Shown here: positions 30,812-39,149 of the stretch, piece after piece
Layout: the number at the start of each line of letters is the position of its first letter
Numbering within the stretch: position 1 is the stretch's first letter
Assembly (NCBI GenBank): GCA_020725025.1
Contig: DYFV01000049.1
Location: 1-39,160 of the forward strand
Length of the DNA stretch: 39,160 nucleotides
Reading direction: 5' to 3'
Origin: Azoarcus sp.
GTDB lineage: Bacteria; Pseudomonadota; Gammaproteobacteria; Burkholderiales; Rhodocyclaceae
Program-made: the position numbers and the translations under genes
The notes under the pieces: generated by a model
Databases searched by the model: none
What the model was told of the DNA's origin: nothing
Seen by the model: the letters and a program-made list of their open reading frames with translations, nothing else

Positions 30812-32287
30812 ATGGCAACCAAGACCAACCGCAAGCTGCTGTGGGCCCTGTGGCTCGTACTTACCCTGGCGCTCGCCGGCACCGTGGGCGCCGCCCTGAG
30901 CGGCCTCGCCGAGCCCGAGCCGGGGCCGACGGACCTGGCACTCCGGGAGCTCCTGCTGCCGGGGCAGACCACCCACGGCCACCACCAGATCGAGCTCGCC
31001 TGTCCCGCCTGCCACGGCGAGGCCTTTCCGGACCGGGAGGCCGTGCAGGAGAACTGCGAGGGCTGCCACGCCGCGGCCCTCAAGGAGGCCCGCGACAGCC
31101 ACCCCAGGAGCAAGTTCACCGATCCGCGCAACGCCGAGCGGGCGGCGCTGCTCGACGCCGTGTGGTGCGTCACCTGCCACGTGGAGCACAAGCCCCATCT
31201 CGCCTCGGCGGCGGGCGTCACGCTCCCCGAGGACTACTGCGTGATCTGCCACGCCAGGATCGCCGAGGACAGGCCCAGCCATGAGGGCATGGGCTTCGAC
31301 ACCTGCACCGACAGCGGCTGCCACAACTACCACGACAACACCGCGCTCTACGAGGACTTCCTGGTCAAGCACGGCCGCGGCGGCTTCCTCACGGAAAAAC
31401 CCGAGGTGCCGGCGCGGGACCTGCGCGAGGTGGCCGAGGAGTTGGGCGACTACCCGTCCGACCGCTATCCGCTGGTGCCCCTCGCCGCGGCCGACGCCGA
31501 CCACGGCACGCAACTGCGCAGCGACGACACGATACGCGCGGACTGGCTCGCCACCGCCCACGCCCGGGCCGGGGTGAACTGCAGCGCCTGCCACCAGCCC
31601 GACGGCCAGGCGGCCGAGGGCAGCGCCGGAGCCTGGGTGGAGAAGCCTTCCGAGCAGGTCTGCGCGAGCTGCCACCAGCCCGAGGTCGAGGGCTTCCTGG
31701 ACGGCCTGCACGGCATGCGCCTGCGCCAGGCGGGGCTCGGTCCGATGCGCCCGGCCGACGCCCGCCTGCCGATGCGCGCGGAGGCCGCCCACGAGACGCT
31801 CTCCTGCACCTCCTGCCATGGCGCGCACCGCTTCGACACGCAGAAGGCCGCGGTGGACGCCTGCCTCGGCTGCCACGACGACGGCCACAGCCGCGCCTAC
31901 CGCGATTCGCCGCACCACACCGCCTGGCAGGCCGAGCAGGCCGGCGCCGCCCCGGCCGGCAGCGGCGTCTCCTGCGCCACCTGCCACCTGCCGCGGGTCG
32001 AGTACCGCACGCCCGACTACGTGCGCCGCACGCTGGTGCAGCACGACCAGAACGCCAACCTGCAGCCCGCCGTGAAGATGTCGCGCACGGTGTGCCTGCA
32101 CTGCCACGGCCTGGGCTTCTCGCTCGACGCGCTGGCCGACGCCGCGCTCGCGGCCCGCAACTTCAGCGGCCGGCCGGCGGTGAGCGTGAAGAGCATCGAG
32201 ATGGCGATCGCGCGCGAAGAGGCGGCGCGCGAAGCGAGCTCGGCCACCGGACCGGAGTCGGCACAGCTCGCCGCCGACTCGAGGTAA
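30812..32287 (+). CDS. membrane-anchored cytochrome c with 11 potential haem sites
   Basis: 491 residues. An N-terminal helix (LLWALWLVLTLALAGTVGAAL) without a clear cleavage site probably anchors it, facing the periplasm. Ten CxxCH motifs begin at about residues 64, 82, 119, 143, 257, 284, 332, 351, 388 and 428, and one CTDSGCH (CX4CH) at 165. The first five and last six are separated by a ~85-residue haem-free stretch, suggesting two domains. Arrangement resembles cytochrome c3/NapC-type multihaem proteins, but no named enzyme fits; no lysine-ligated CXXCK catalytic site was seen, so electron transfer is more likely than nitrite or hydroxylamine reduction. It starts five bases after the preceding gene and likely takes electrons from its dihaem-b domain. 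The tail after the last haem is helical and charged. Confidence 0.88.
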   Translation: MATKTNRKLLWALWLVLTLALAGTVGAALSGLAEPEPGPTDLALRELLLPGQTTHGHHQIELACPACHGEAFPDREAVQENCEGCHAAALKEARDSHPRSKFTDPRNAERAALLDAVWCVTCHVEHKPHLASAAGVTLPEDYCVICHARIAEDRPSHEGMGFDTCTDSGCHNYHDNTALYEDFLVKHGRGGFLTEKPEVPARDLREVAEELGDYPSDRYPLVPLAAADADHGTQLRSDDTIRADWLATAHARAGVNCSACHQPDGQAAEGSAGAWVEKPSEQVCASCHQPEVEGFLDGLHGMRLRQAGLGPMRPADARLPMRAEAAHETLSCTSCHGAHRFDTQKAAVDACLGCHDDGHSRAYRDSPHHTAWQAEQAGAAPAGSGVSCATCHLPRVEYRTPDYVRRTLVQHDQNANLQPAVKMSRTVCLHCHGLGFSLDALADAALAARNFSGRPAVSVKSIEMAIAREEAAREASSATGPESAQLAADSR

Positions 32288-32328
32288 TCCCAGCACCACC
32301 CCCAACCCCAACCAACGGAGCCAACACC

Positions 32329-32910
32329 ATGAAAACCGCTCTCCCCCGCCCCGCCCACGCCGCCGTCCTGACGGCGGTCGTCGCCGCCGGCATCGCCACC
32401 GCCACGCCCCCCGTGCGCGCGGAAACCTGGAGCTACAAGGAGATCGCCGACGCCCTGCACTCGGTGATGGAGTCCGACCGCACCGTCTATACCCGCCTCA
32501 TCGTCAACCGCCTGCAGAACGAGGAGAAGGTGATCAAGGCGAGCGAGCACTGGAAGGACGACAAGGCGCTGGTGCTGCCGGCCCAGATGTTCCGCTACGG
32601 CTCCGAGATGGTGGCCGAGAAGGGCGCCAAATTCAGCTACTCGCTGATCTCGGAGTGGCCGGTCAACAAGCAGAACGCCCCGCGCACCGATGTGGAGAAG
32701 GAAGGCCTCAAGGCCATCGCCGCCAAGCCGGGGCAGCCCTTCTACAAGGAGGAGACCCTGGGCGGCAAGAAGTACTTCACCGCGGTGTACCCCGACCGCG
32801 CCGTGGCCAAGGCCTGCATCAGCTGTCACAACGACCACAAGGACAGCCCGCGCAAGGACTTCAAGATGGGCGAGGTGATGGGCGGCGTGGTCGTGCGCCT
32901 GCCCATGTGA
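32329..32910 (+). CDS. DUF3365-domain monohaem cytochrome, periplasmic
   Basis: 193 residues with a signal peptide cleaved near PPVRAE. The body is a DUF3365 (Tll0287-like) domain, a PAS-like fold seen in haem-binding sensory and electron-transfer proteins. One c-type site, ACISCHND (Cys163-Cys166-His167), lies near the C-terminus, as in other members. VYTRLIVNRLQNEEKVIKAS and KFSYSLISEWPVNKQNAP are characteristic blocks. Its position 41 bases after the multihaem cytochrome suggests the same operon, where it may act as a soluble electron acceptor or a redox/gas-sensing subunit. The role is not established. Confidence 0.85.
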   Translation: MKTALPRPAHAAVLTAVVAAGIATATPPVRAETWSYKEIADALHSVMESDRTVYTRLIVNRLQNEEKVIKASEHWKDDKALVLPAQMFRYGSEMVAEKGAKFSYSLISEWPVNKQNAPRTDVEKEGLKAIAAKPGQPFYKEETLGGKKYFTAVYPDRAVAKACISCHNDHKDSPRKDFKMGEVMGGVVVRLPM

Positions 32911-32987
32911 GCGCGTCCGGCCAGCGCCCTCCCGAACCGATTTCCAACCCGCATCAATACAACACCGACAACTCCAAGGAGCAAACC

Positions 32988-33356
32988 ATGAGCACCCTCT
33001 ACGAACGACTCGGCGGCGCCGGCGCGGTGGACCTGGCGGTCGACAAGTTCTACGACAAGGTCCTGACCGACGCGCGCATCAAGCACTTCTTCGTAAACAC
33101 CGACATGGCGAAGCAGCGCCACCACCAGAAGCTCTTCCTCACCTACGCCTTCGGCGGCGGCAATGGCTACAACGGCCGCAACATGCGCGCCGCGCACGCG
33201 CACCTGGTGGACAAGATGGGCCTCGACGAGACCCACTTCAACGCGGTGGTCGAGAACCTTGCCTCGACGCTGACCGAGCTGGGCGTCTCCGACGAGCTCA
33301 TCGGCGAGGTGGCCGCGGTCGCGGCGACGGTGAAGACCGACGTGCTCGGCCTGTGA
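32988..33356 (+). CDS. truncated haemoglobin, group I (TrHbN/GlbN)
   Basis: 122 residues with AAGGAG upstream of the ATG. The 2-on-2 globin landmarks are present: a Gly-Gly turn (YERLGGAGAV), B10 Tyr22 (KFYDKVL), YAFGGGNGYNGRNMR and proximal His70 in RAAHAHL, the position of His70 in cyanobacterial GlbN. Group I members bind O2 and NO, and several detoxify NO or protect redox enzymes. It is cytoplasmic (no signal), the last gene of the redox cluster, 77 bases after the DUF3365 gene. The Gln/Thr distal pattern was not resolved. Its presence suggests the operon handles reactive nitrogen or oxygen species. Confidence 0.92.
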   Translation: MSTLYERLGGAGAVDLAVDKFYDKVLTDARIKHFFVNTDMAKQRHHQKLFLTYAFGGGNGYNGRNMRAAHAHLVDKMGLDETHFNAVVENLASTLTELGVSDELIGEVAAVAATVKTDVLGL

Positions 33357-33361
33357 GACCT

Positions 33362-33409
33362 GTAGCCCGGATGGCGTGAAACGGAATCCGTCCCCTCCAT
33401 CCGGGCTAC
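33362..33409. repeat. REP-like palindrome between convergent genes
   Basis: GTAGCCCGGATG at 33362-33373 pairs with CATCCGGGCTAC at 33398-33409; the interior carries GGAATCCG. A third location of the family also seen at 19712 and 24557, here between the haemoglobin and DUF2784 stops, five bases after the haemoglobin stop. Confidence 0.8.
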
Positions 33410-33417
33410 GCTCCGGC

Positions 33418-33789
33418 CTACGGTCCTCGGCGCCGGCGGCGCCGCCACACGACGGCGTAGACCGCGCCGTTGATCCCCAGCACGATCGAGCCCAAGACCA
33501 TGCCGACCTCCGGCGTGTAGCCGGCCGGGTAGATCACCGGCAGCAGGTACTGCTCGATGAAGCCTCCGTCGTAGCCCTGCTCGCCCGCCGCGCGGCGCAG
33601 CAGGTTCTCCAGGGGCGTGAGCGGGCAGATGCCGCCCACCAGCTCGATCCAGGCGCCCCAGGCGGCCGCGGGCAGGTGCAGCCAGGCGAGCCGCGGCCAG
33701 CGCAGCACGGCGAAGCCGCCCAGCACCACGAACAGGATGAAGCCGAAGTGCACGAGCACCACGAGGTCGGCCGCGACGCGCGCGAGCAT
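33418..33789 (-). CDS. DUF2784 membrane protein
   Basis: 123 residues with four predicted helices: VAADLVVLVHFGFILFVVLG, a second around LHLPAAAWGAWIELVG, a third near FIEQYLLPVIYP, and VGMVLGSIVLGINGAVYAVV, then an Arg-rich tail RRRRRRGP. The CPLTPLENLLRRAAGE block is characteristic of DUF2784. The family is small, membrane-embedded and of unknown function. It starts seven bases after the RND pump gene, so it is probably the last gene of that operon. Function in efflux is unproven. Confidence 0.85.
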   Translation of the reverse strand: MLARVAADLVVLVHFGFILFVVLGGFAVLRWPRLAWLHLPAAAWGAWIELVGGICPLTPLENLLRRAAGEQGYDGGFIEQYLLPVIYPAGYTPEVGMVLGSIVLGINGAVYAVVWRRRRRRGP

Positions 33790-33796
33790 CGTTTCC

Positions 33797-36700
33797 TCAG
33801 GCTGCCGCGCGCCGCCGCCCCATCGCCAGCCGGTAGATGAGCGGGATGGCGAAGAGGGTGAGCACCGTCGAGAAGCCCAGCCCCCACACGATGCTGGCCG
33901 CCACCGGCCCCCACATCAGCGACTTGCCGCCCAGCCCCACCGCCAGGGAGAAGAGCCCGCCGATGGTGGTGGTGGAGGTGATGAGGATGGGCACCACCCG
34001 TCGCCGCGCGGCGTAGATCACCGCATGCAGCACGCTCATGCCGGCGGCGCGGCGCTCGTTGGCCGCGCTGATGAGCACGATGGCCGAGTTCACCGCGATG
34101 CCGGTGAGCGCGATCACCCCGTAGAGGGTGTAGAGCGAGAGCGGATTGCCCGACACCAGCAGCCCCAGCACCACCCCGGTGAAGGCGAGCGGCACCGTCA
34201 CCAGGATGATGAGCGGCTGGAAATAGCTCCTGAACTGGGTGGCGAGGATGAGGTAGATGAGTCCTACCCCGAGGGCGAAGAGCTGTCCCATGGAGTCCAG
34301 GCTCTCCTGGATGTCCTCCAGCTCGCCCGAGAAGTCGAGCTCGGTGTTGGGGAACTGCGGCTGCAGCTCGGCCCACGCCGCCTTGAGGCGGTCGTTGGCC
34401 GCCACCGTGTCGATCGCCTGGGGGTCCAGCCCCGCCTCGACGGTGATGGCGCGGGTGAGCTGGTAGTGACGGATGTAGCCCTTGGAGACGCGCATCTCGG
34501 CGTCCACCAGCGAACCGAGGGGCACGCTGTGCCCGCCCTCGCCGTTGCCGCCGAGGATAGGCACCGGCCGCTGCAGGAGCTCGGTGACGTCGGTGAGCGC
34601 CTCGGGACGGGCGCGCACCACCACCTCCACCTTCTCGCCCTGATCGCGGGTGGTGGCGACGATCTCGCCTTCGCCGTAGAGGCGCAGCAGGCGCGCCACC
34701 TCGGCGGGGGCGACGCCCGCGCGGGCGAGCTTCTCGCGGTTGAGGACCAGCCGCATCTCGCTGCGTCCGGGCACGTCGTCGTCGGTCACGTCGCGCACGC
34801 CCGGCAGCTTGCGCACCTCGGCCAGCAGGGCGTCCGCGGCGGCGCGCAGCTCCGCGTAGTCGTCCGCCTTCACCTTGACGCTGATCGGCTTGGCGGTGGG
34901 CGGCCCGCCCTTGAGCTCCAGGAAGGAGTGGCGCCCCTCGCCCCCCAGCGCCAGCACCGGGTCGCGCAGCGCCTCGATGATCTCCGCGGTGTCGCGCATG
35001 TCGCCCTTGCGCGGATGCAGCGACACCACCACCTGGCCGTACTGGTCGCCGTAGAGCGGCTCGGTCTCGGTGAATTTCAGGCCGGCGTAGGCGGTGACCG
35101 AGCGCAGCTCCGCCCCGTCGAGCCGCTCCGACACCACCTGGGCGACGCGCTCCGCCTCGTGGAGCGTGCGGTCCAGGGTCACCCCGGCCGGCATATCCAC
35201 GCTCACGTAGAAGAGACGGATGGAGTCGAAGGCGAAGAACTGCATCTTCACCAGCCCGCCCGCCACCACGCCGATCGCCGCCGCCATCACCAGGGCGAGC
35301 ACCGCCACGGCGCTCTTCGGCCGGCGCATCACGCCCACCAGCAGGCGCGAATACTTGACCCGCACCCAGTGAGTGAAGCGCTCGCGCAGCACCTGGGCGC
35401 GGCTCCGCCTGGCGTAGTCGGGGCGGATGGTGAGGACATGGGTGGGCAGAATCCAGAAGGCCTCGGCCAGGCTCACCAGCAGGCCCACGGTGACCACGAA
35501 GGGCACCACGAACATGAAATCGCCGACGATGCCGGGCAGCAGCATCAGCGGCAGGAAGGCGGCCACCGTGGTGAGCACGGAGGACAGCACCGGCAGCGCC
35601 ACCTCGCGCACGCCGTCCACCACCGCCGCATAGGCGGCCTCGCCGCGCTGGAGCCGGTAGTAGATCGCCTCCACCACCACCACCGCGTCGTCCACCAGCA
35701 TGCCGAGCACGATCACCACGCCCAGCAGCACGGTGAGGTTGAGGGTGGAGCCGATGCCGCTCACCACCAGGAAGATGCCGGCGAGCGCGAAGGGCACGCC
35801 CAGCCCCACCAGGATCGCCAGCCGGGTGCCGAGGAAGAGCCAGGACATGCCGAGCACCACCAGCAGCCCGATGAGCGCGTTCGACTCCATCACCGCGATG
35901 GCGTCGCGCGTGGCGTGGGTCTGGTCGTCGATCACCGCGAGCTGCAGGCCCTGGCTGTACAAGAGCGGATTGCGCTCGGCCACGAAGGCCTTGAGACGGT
36001 CCACCAGCTCCAGGGTATTGCTGCCCGCCTGCTTGGTAATGGACAGCATCACCGCGGGTTGGCCGTTGTAGCTCACCAGTTGGGCGGCGCGCTCGTGCCC
36101 GCGCTCGACCTCGGCGATCTCGCCCAGCGCGACCCGCCCCTGGGGGGTGATCACCGCGGCCTGGGCGAGCACCTCCGGCTCGGGCGTCTTGCCCTCGAGG
36201 CGCACCAGCCACTCGCGGTCCTCGACGCGCACCCGCCCGCCCAGGGTGTTGCGGAACCAGCCGGCAACGGCATCGGAGACCTGGATCGGCGACAGCCCGG
36301 CCGCCGCCACCCGGGCGGGGTCGAAGTCCACGTGCAGCTGCGGATCGTCGAACCCGGCCGCGATCACCTCGTCCACCGCCGTCATGCGCTCCAGGTCCTT
36401 GCGGATGGAGAAGGCGGCGCTGCGCAGCCGCTCGCCCCCGCCCGCGCCGTAGAGCACCAGGATGGCGGTCGGGAAGCCGTTGGAGGACGTGATCTCCAGG
36501 ACCTCGGGGTCGGTGGCGTCGGGCGGGAGCTCGGCCGCCGCCTTGTTCTGGATCTCGCGGCGCAGGTCGTTCACCCGCTTGTCGAACTGGCGTTCGGAAA
36601 GCTCCTCGAAGCGCACCAGGATGGAGGAAACCGCCTCGCGGCTGGAGGAGGACACGAACTTGATGTCCTTCACCTGCTTGATGGCATCCTCCAGCGGCCC

Positions 36701-36895
36701 GGTGAGCTCGCGCTCCACGTCCTCCGCGGAGGCGCCGGGCAGCGCGGTGATGATGCTGACCCAGTTGAAGTTGATCTCCGGATCCTGGGCGCGCGGCAGG
36801 GTGAGGTAGGTCACCAGGCCGCCGAAGAGCACCAGCACGAAGGCGATGTTGGCGAGCGGATGATTGTCGATCAGCCGCCGGTACCAGCTCATCAT
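33797..36895 (-). CDS. RND-family efflux permease
   Basis: 1032 residues beginning MMSWYRRLIDNHPLANIAF; the ATG at 36895 overlaps the adaptor stop by four bases. The fold has twelve helices with two large periplasmic loops. The TM4 proton-relay Asp pair is present (GMLVDDAVVVVEAIYYR), as is the conserved GIAVNSAIVLI in TM10, placing it in the HAE1-like group that exports organic compounds rather than the metal (HME) group with its single Asp. The substrate cannot be read from sequence. It works with the adaptor just upstream; no outer-membrane channel gene is in the operon, so a shared TolC-type protein elsewhere is likely. Confidence 0.9.
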   Translation of the reverse strand: MMSWYRRLIDNHPLANIAFVLVLFGGLVTYLTLPRAQDPEINFNWVSIITALPGASAEDVERELTGPLEDAIKQVKDIKFVSSSSREAVSSILVRFEELSERQFDKRVNDLRREIQNKAAAELPPDATDPEVLEITSSNGFPTAILVLYGAGGGERLRSAAFSIRKDLERMTAVDEVIAAGFDDPQLHVDFDPARVAAAGLSPIQVSDAVAGWFRNTLGGRVRVEDREWLVRLEGKTPEPEVLAQAAVITPQGRVALGEIAEVERGHERAAQLVSYNGQPAVMLSITKQAGSNTLELVDRLKAFVAERNPLLYSQGLQLAVIDDQTHATRDAIAVMESNALIGLLVVLGMSWLFLGTRLAILVGLGVPFALAGIFLVVSGIGSTLNLTVLLGVVIVLGMLVDDAVVVVEAIYYRLQRGEAAYAAVVDGVREVALPVLSSVLTTVAAFLPLMLLPGIVGDFMFVVPFVVTVGLLVSLAEAFWILPTHVLTIRPDYARRSRAQVLRERFTHWVRVKYSRLLVGVMRRPKSAVAVLALVMAAAIGVVAGGLVKMQFFAFDSIRLFYVSVDMPAGVTLDRTLHEAERVAQVVSERLDGAELRSVTAYAGLKFTETEPLYGDQYGQVVVSLHPRKGDMRDTAEIIEALRDPVLALGGEGRHSFLELKGGPPTAKPISVKVKADDYAELRAAADALLAEVRKLPGVRDVTDDDVPGRSEMRLVLNREKLARAGVAPAEVARLLRLYGEGEIVATTRDQGEKVEVVVRARPEALTDVTELLQRPVPILGGNGEGGHSVPLGSLVDAEMRVSKGYIRHYQLTRAITVEAGLDPQAIDTVAANDRLKAAWAELQPQFPNTELDFSGELEDIQESLDSMGQLFALGVGLIYLILATQFRSYFQPLIILVTVPLAFTGVVLGLLVSGNPLSLYTLYGVIALTGIAVNSAIVLISAANERRAAGMSVLHAVIYAARRRVVPILITSTTTIGGLFSLAVGLGGKSLMWGPVAASIVWGLGFSTVLTLFAIPLIYRLAMGRRRAAA

Positions 36896-37884
36896 GGCGC
36901 GCTACCCGCCGCGCCGTTGTTCGGCAGGCCGATGGCGAAGCGGCCCTGGTCGATCACCAGGGTGCCGGGCGGCCAGTCCACCGGCACCGGGCGGCCCACC
37001 TGCGCGGCCGGCAGCGGCACGAACACCGGCTTGCCCTCCCGCAGGACGTAGGCGCCGCGCTTGCCGTCGCGCTGCTGCAGGTAGCCGGCGGGCAGGTGCG
37101 GCACGGCGCTCGTCCAGCGCACCTCGCCGGCGAGCCCCGGCGCCAGCGGCGCCTCGGCGGCGAACACCACCTCCTGCGCCTGGCCGGCGGTCTCCACCAC
37201 CGGCGAGACGCGCACCAGGCGCAGCGGCGCGCGGGTGGCACCGGCCACCAGCTGCCAGCCGGAGGCGGCGCGCAGGCTCTCGATCTGTACCGCCGGGACG
37301 CGGGCGCGCACCTCGGTGTCGGCGGTGGCCGACAGCACCAGGAGCGGCGTCCCCGGCACCGCGAGATCGCCCACGCTGGCGAGCCGCTCGCGCACCACGC
37401 CCGCGTAGGGTGCGCGGATCGTCGTACGCGCGAGGTCCAGCTTCGCCGCCTCGAGCACCTGGCGCGTCGCCCGCAGCTCGCTCTTCAGCACCGCGAGCTC
37501 GGTCTGCTTGATCTTCAGGGCGTCGGCGCTCACGAAGCCGCGCTCCGCCAGCGCCTTGGACTGGGCGAGCTGCGCCTGGGCGAGCTTGAGCCGGTTGTTC
37601 ACCAGCTCCACCTGGGCCGCCGCCTGATCGACGGCGATGCGATAGCTCGCCGCGTCGAGCCGCGCGAGCTCGGCGTCCTTCGCCACCGACTGCCCCACCC
37701 GCGCCGGCAGCGCCTCCACCCGCCCCCCCACCTCGGCGGCGATGCGCGACTCGTCCAGGGGCACGACGCTCGCCGGCGCACGGAACTCGGGATAGGTCGC
37801 CAGCTCGGCGAGCGGGCGCGTGCTCCACTGAGCCGCCGAGGCGAGCACCGGCATGAAGAGCGCGAGGCAGAGGAGTCGCTTCAT
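36892..37884 (-). CDS. RND efflux periplasmic adaptor (membrane-fusion protein)
   Basis: 330 residues with a signal peptide (LLCLALFMPVLASA). A lipoyl half-motif AEVGGRVEALPARVGQSVAK starts near residue 50, a coiled-coil hairpin covers ~75-150, and the second lipoyl half follows (TTIRAPYAGVVRERLASVG). A beta-barrel and a short C-terminal region complete it. It bridges the permease in the inner membrane to an outer-membrane channel. It is the first gene of the adaptor-permease-DUF2784 operon; the 152-base gap upstream holds no clear promoter or repeat. No metal-binding motif is present, unlike the cusB-like adaptor. Confidence 0.88.
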   Translation of the reverse strand: MKRLLCLALFMPVLASAAQWSTRPLAELATYPEFRAPASVVPLDESRIAAEVGGRVEALPARVGQSVAKDAELARLDAASYRIAVDQAAAQVELVNNRLKLAQAQLAQSKALAERGFVSADALKIKQTELAVLKSELRATRQVLEAAKLDLARTTIRAPYAGVVRERLASVGDLAVPGTPLLVLSATADTEVRARVPAVQIESLRAASGWQLVAGATRAPLRLVRVSPVVETAGQAQEVVFAAEAPLAPGLAGEVRWTSAVPHLPAGYLQQRDGKRGAYVLREGKPVFVPLPAAQVGRPVPVDWPPGTLVIDQGRFAIGLPNNGAAGSAP

Positions 37885-38036
37885 GGGAATGTCGGGATGG
37901 GCTGAGACGGGTCGGATCGGGCGCTTCGTCCGCGCGCCATTGTGGTGGGTCGCCGGAAGCGCGTCTACTCACCGCATCGAGGTAGGCGCCGCGGAATCCG
38001 GGGACTTCGAACACCGGAGTGCGCCATCGTTCCCCG

Positions 38037-39059
38037 CTACCCCTGCCCGGGCACGGCGCCCGTTTCGACAGCCCTGCCGGCGCGGAAGGCGCGCACGCCC
38101 AGCACCACGCCCGCCACGAGCAGCACGATGCCCAGCGCCTCGGCCACGGTGGGCAGGCGACCGTACCACAGGAAGGCGTAGAGCAGCGCCGCCAGCGTCT
38201 CGAAGACGATGAGCTGGCCGGCGAGCGCGGCCGGCAGGAGATGACTCGCCCGGTTCCACAGCAGGGTGCCGAGCCAGGACGCGGCGAGCCCCACCAGCAG
38301 CATGAGGGCGAGGAAGGGGACCGGCCGCGGGCCGAGAGGCCAGTCGAAGCCGCCGCCCGGACGCATGACCGCCTCCCAGGCCCAGAAGGCGATGGCCGCC
38401 ACGAGCGCGAGGGGGAAGGTGGCGAGCCCCTGGGCGGTTGCCCACGGGCGCACCAGCTCCGGGCCGTGCCCCTGGATCCAGCGGCTGTTGCGCAAGGGAT
38501 ACCAGGTCCAGCAGGCCACCGCGCAGGCGGCCAGGAGCACCCCGAGGAGGTGTTTCGCCCCGCCGCCCGGCGCGCCGGCGACCTCGCCCGGGGTGAACTG
38601 CACCGCCGCGAGGCCGGCGAGGATCACCACCAGCGGCAAGGCGAGCCTGCGCCAGGGCAGCGCCGCATGCCGGTCGAGCAGGTTGGCGGACACCGCGATC
38701 ACCACCGGCAGGGTGCCGATCATGAGCGTCGGCACCGGCGCCCCGGTGAGCTGGATCGCGCTCGCCAGCGTCGCGTAGTAGAGGAGGTTGCCGACCAGCG
38801 CGAGCCGGGTCGCCTCGATCCAGTCGGCGCGGCTGAGCCGCGCCAGCGCCGCCCGGTCCATCCAGGCCAGCCCGATCGCCAGCACGCCGAAGGCGAGGTA
38901 ACGGCCGAAGGCGAGCACGATCCCCGGGTATTCCGGGAGGATCAGCGGCACGACGAACACCAGCCCCCACATCGCCCCCGCCCCCATCGCCGCCAACAGC
39001 CCTGCCAGCACTCCGCTCTCCCGCAAATTGGAGGGCGAAGTCTGCCACGCCGGCGGCAT
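38037..39059 (-). CDS. EamA/DMT-superfamily transporter
   Basis: 340 residues with ten hydrophobic helices in two EamA repeats; the first begins AGLLAAMGAGAMWGLVFVVP and the second near KHLLGVLLAACAVACWTWYP. SAIQLTGAPVPTLMIGTLPV and AALAGQLIVFETLAALLYAF are typical closing helices of each repeat. DMT transporters export amino acids, metabolites or drugs; the substrate is unknown. It begins at the ATG at 39059, although an internal start cannot be excluded because the first 16 residues are hydrophilic and no good SD is seen. Not obviously linked to the pump operon. Confidence 0.85.
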   Translation of the reverse strand: MPPAWQTSPSNLRESGVLAGLLAAMGAGAMWGLVFVVPLILPEYPGIVLAFGRYLAFGVLAIGLAWMDRAALARLSRADWIEATRLALVGNLLYYATLASAIQLTGAPVPTLMIGTLPVVIAVSANLLDRHAALPWRRLALPLVVILAGLAAVQFTPGEVAGAPGGGAKHLLGVLLAACAVACWTWYPLRNSRWIQGHGPELVRPWATAQGLATFPLALVAAIAFWAWEAVMRPGGGFDWPLGPRPVPFLALMLLVGLAASWLGTLLWNRASHLLPAALAGQLIVFETLAALLYAFLWYGRLPTVAEALGIVLLVAGVVLGVRAFRAGRAVETGAVPGQG

Positions 39060-39133
39060 GGCTGCACGGGACAGTTTCGCCCCGGCGCAACCTGCCAGTC
39101 CGGCGCGCTGGTAGTGTTCTGAACAGTGTGCAA

Positions 39134-39149
39134 AAGCCCGGAGGGGCTT
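39134..39149 (-). terminator. terminator of a gene beyond the right edge
   Basis: Read on the minus strand, AAGCCC-CTCC-GGGCTT is followed by TTGC, a short intrinsic-type stem with a small T-tract. It would end a minus-strand transcript entering from outside the window. Confidence 0.5.

Noticed and set aside
33617..37051. 1144-codon open frame on the plus strand across the RND genes
   Set aside because: Antisense shadow of the permease and adaptor; composition is His/Gln-rich and not protein-like.
39114..39124. TGTTC-T-GAACA palindrome near the right edge, LexA-like at first sight
   Set aside because: Does not fit the CTGT-N8-ACAG spacing, and the gene context lies outside the window.
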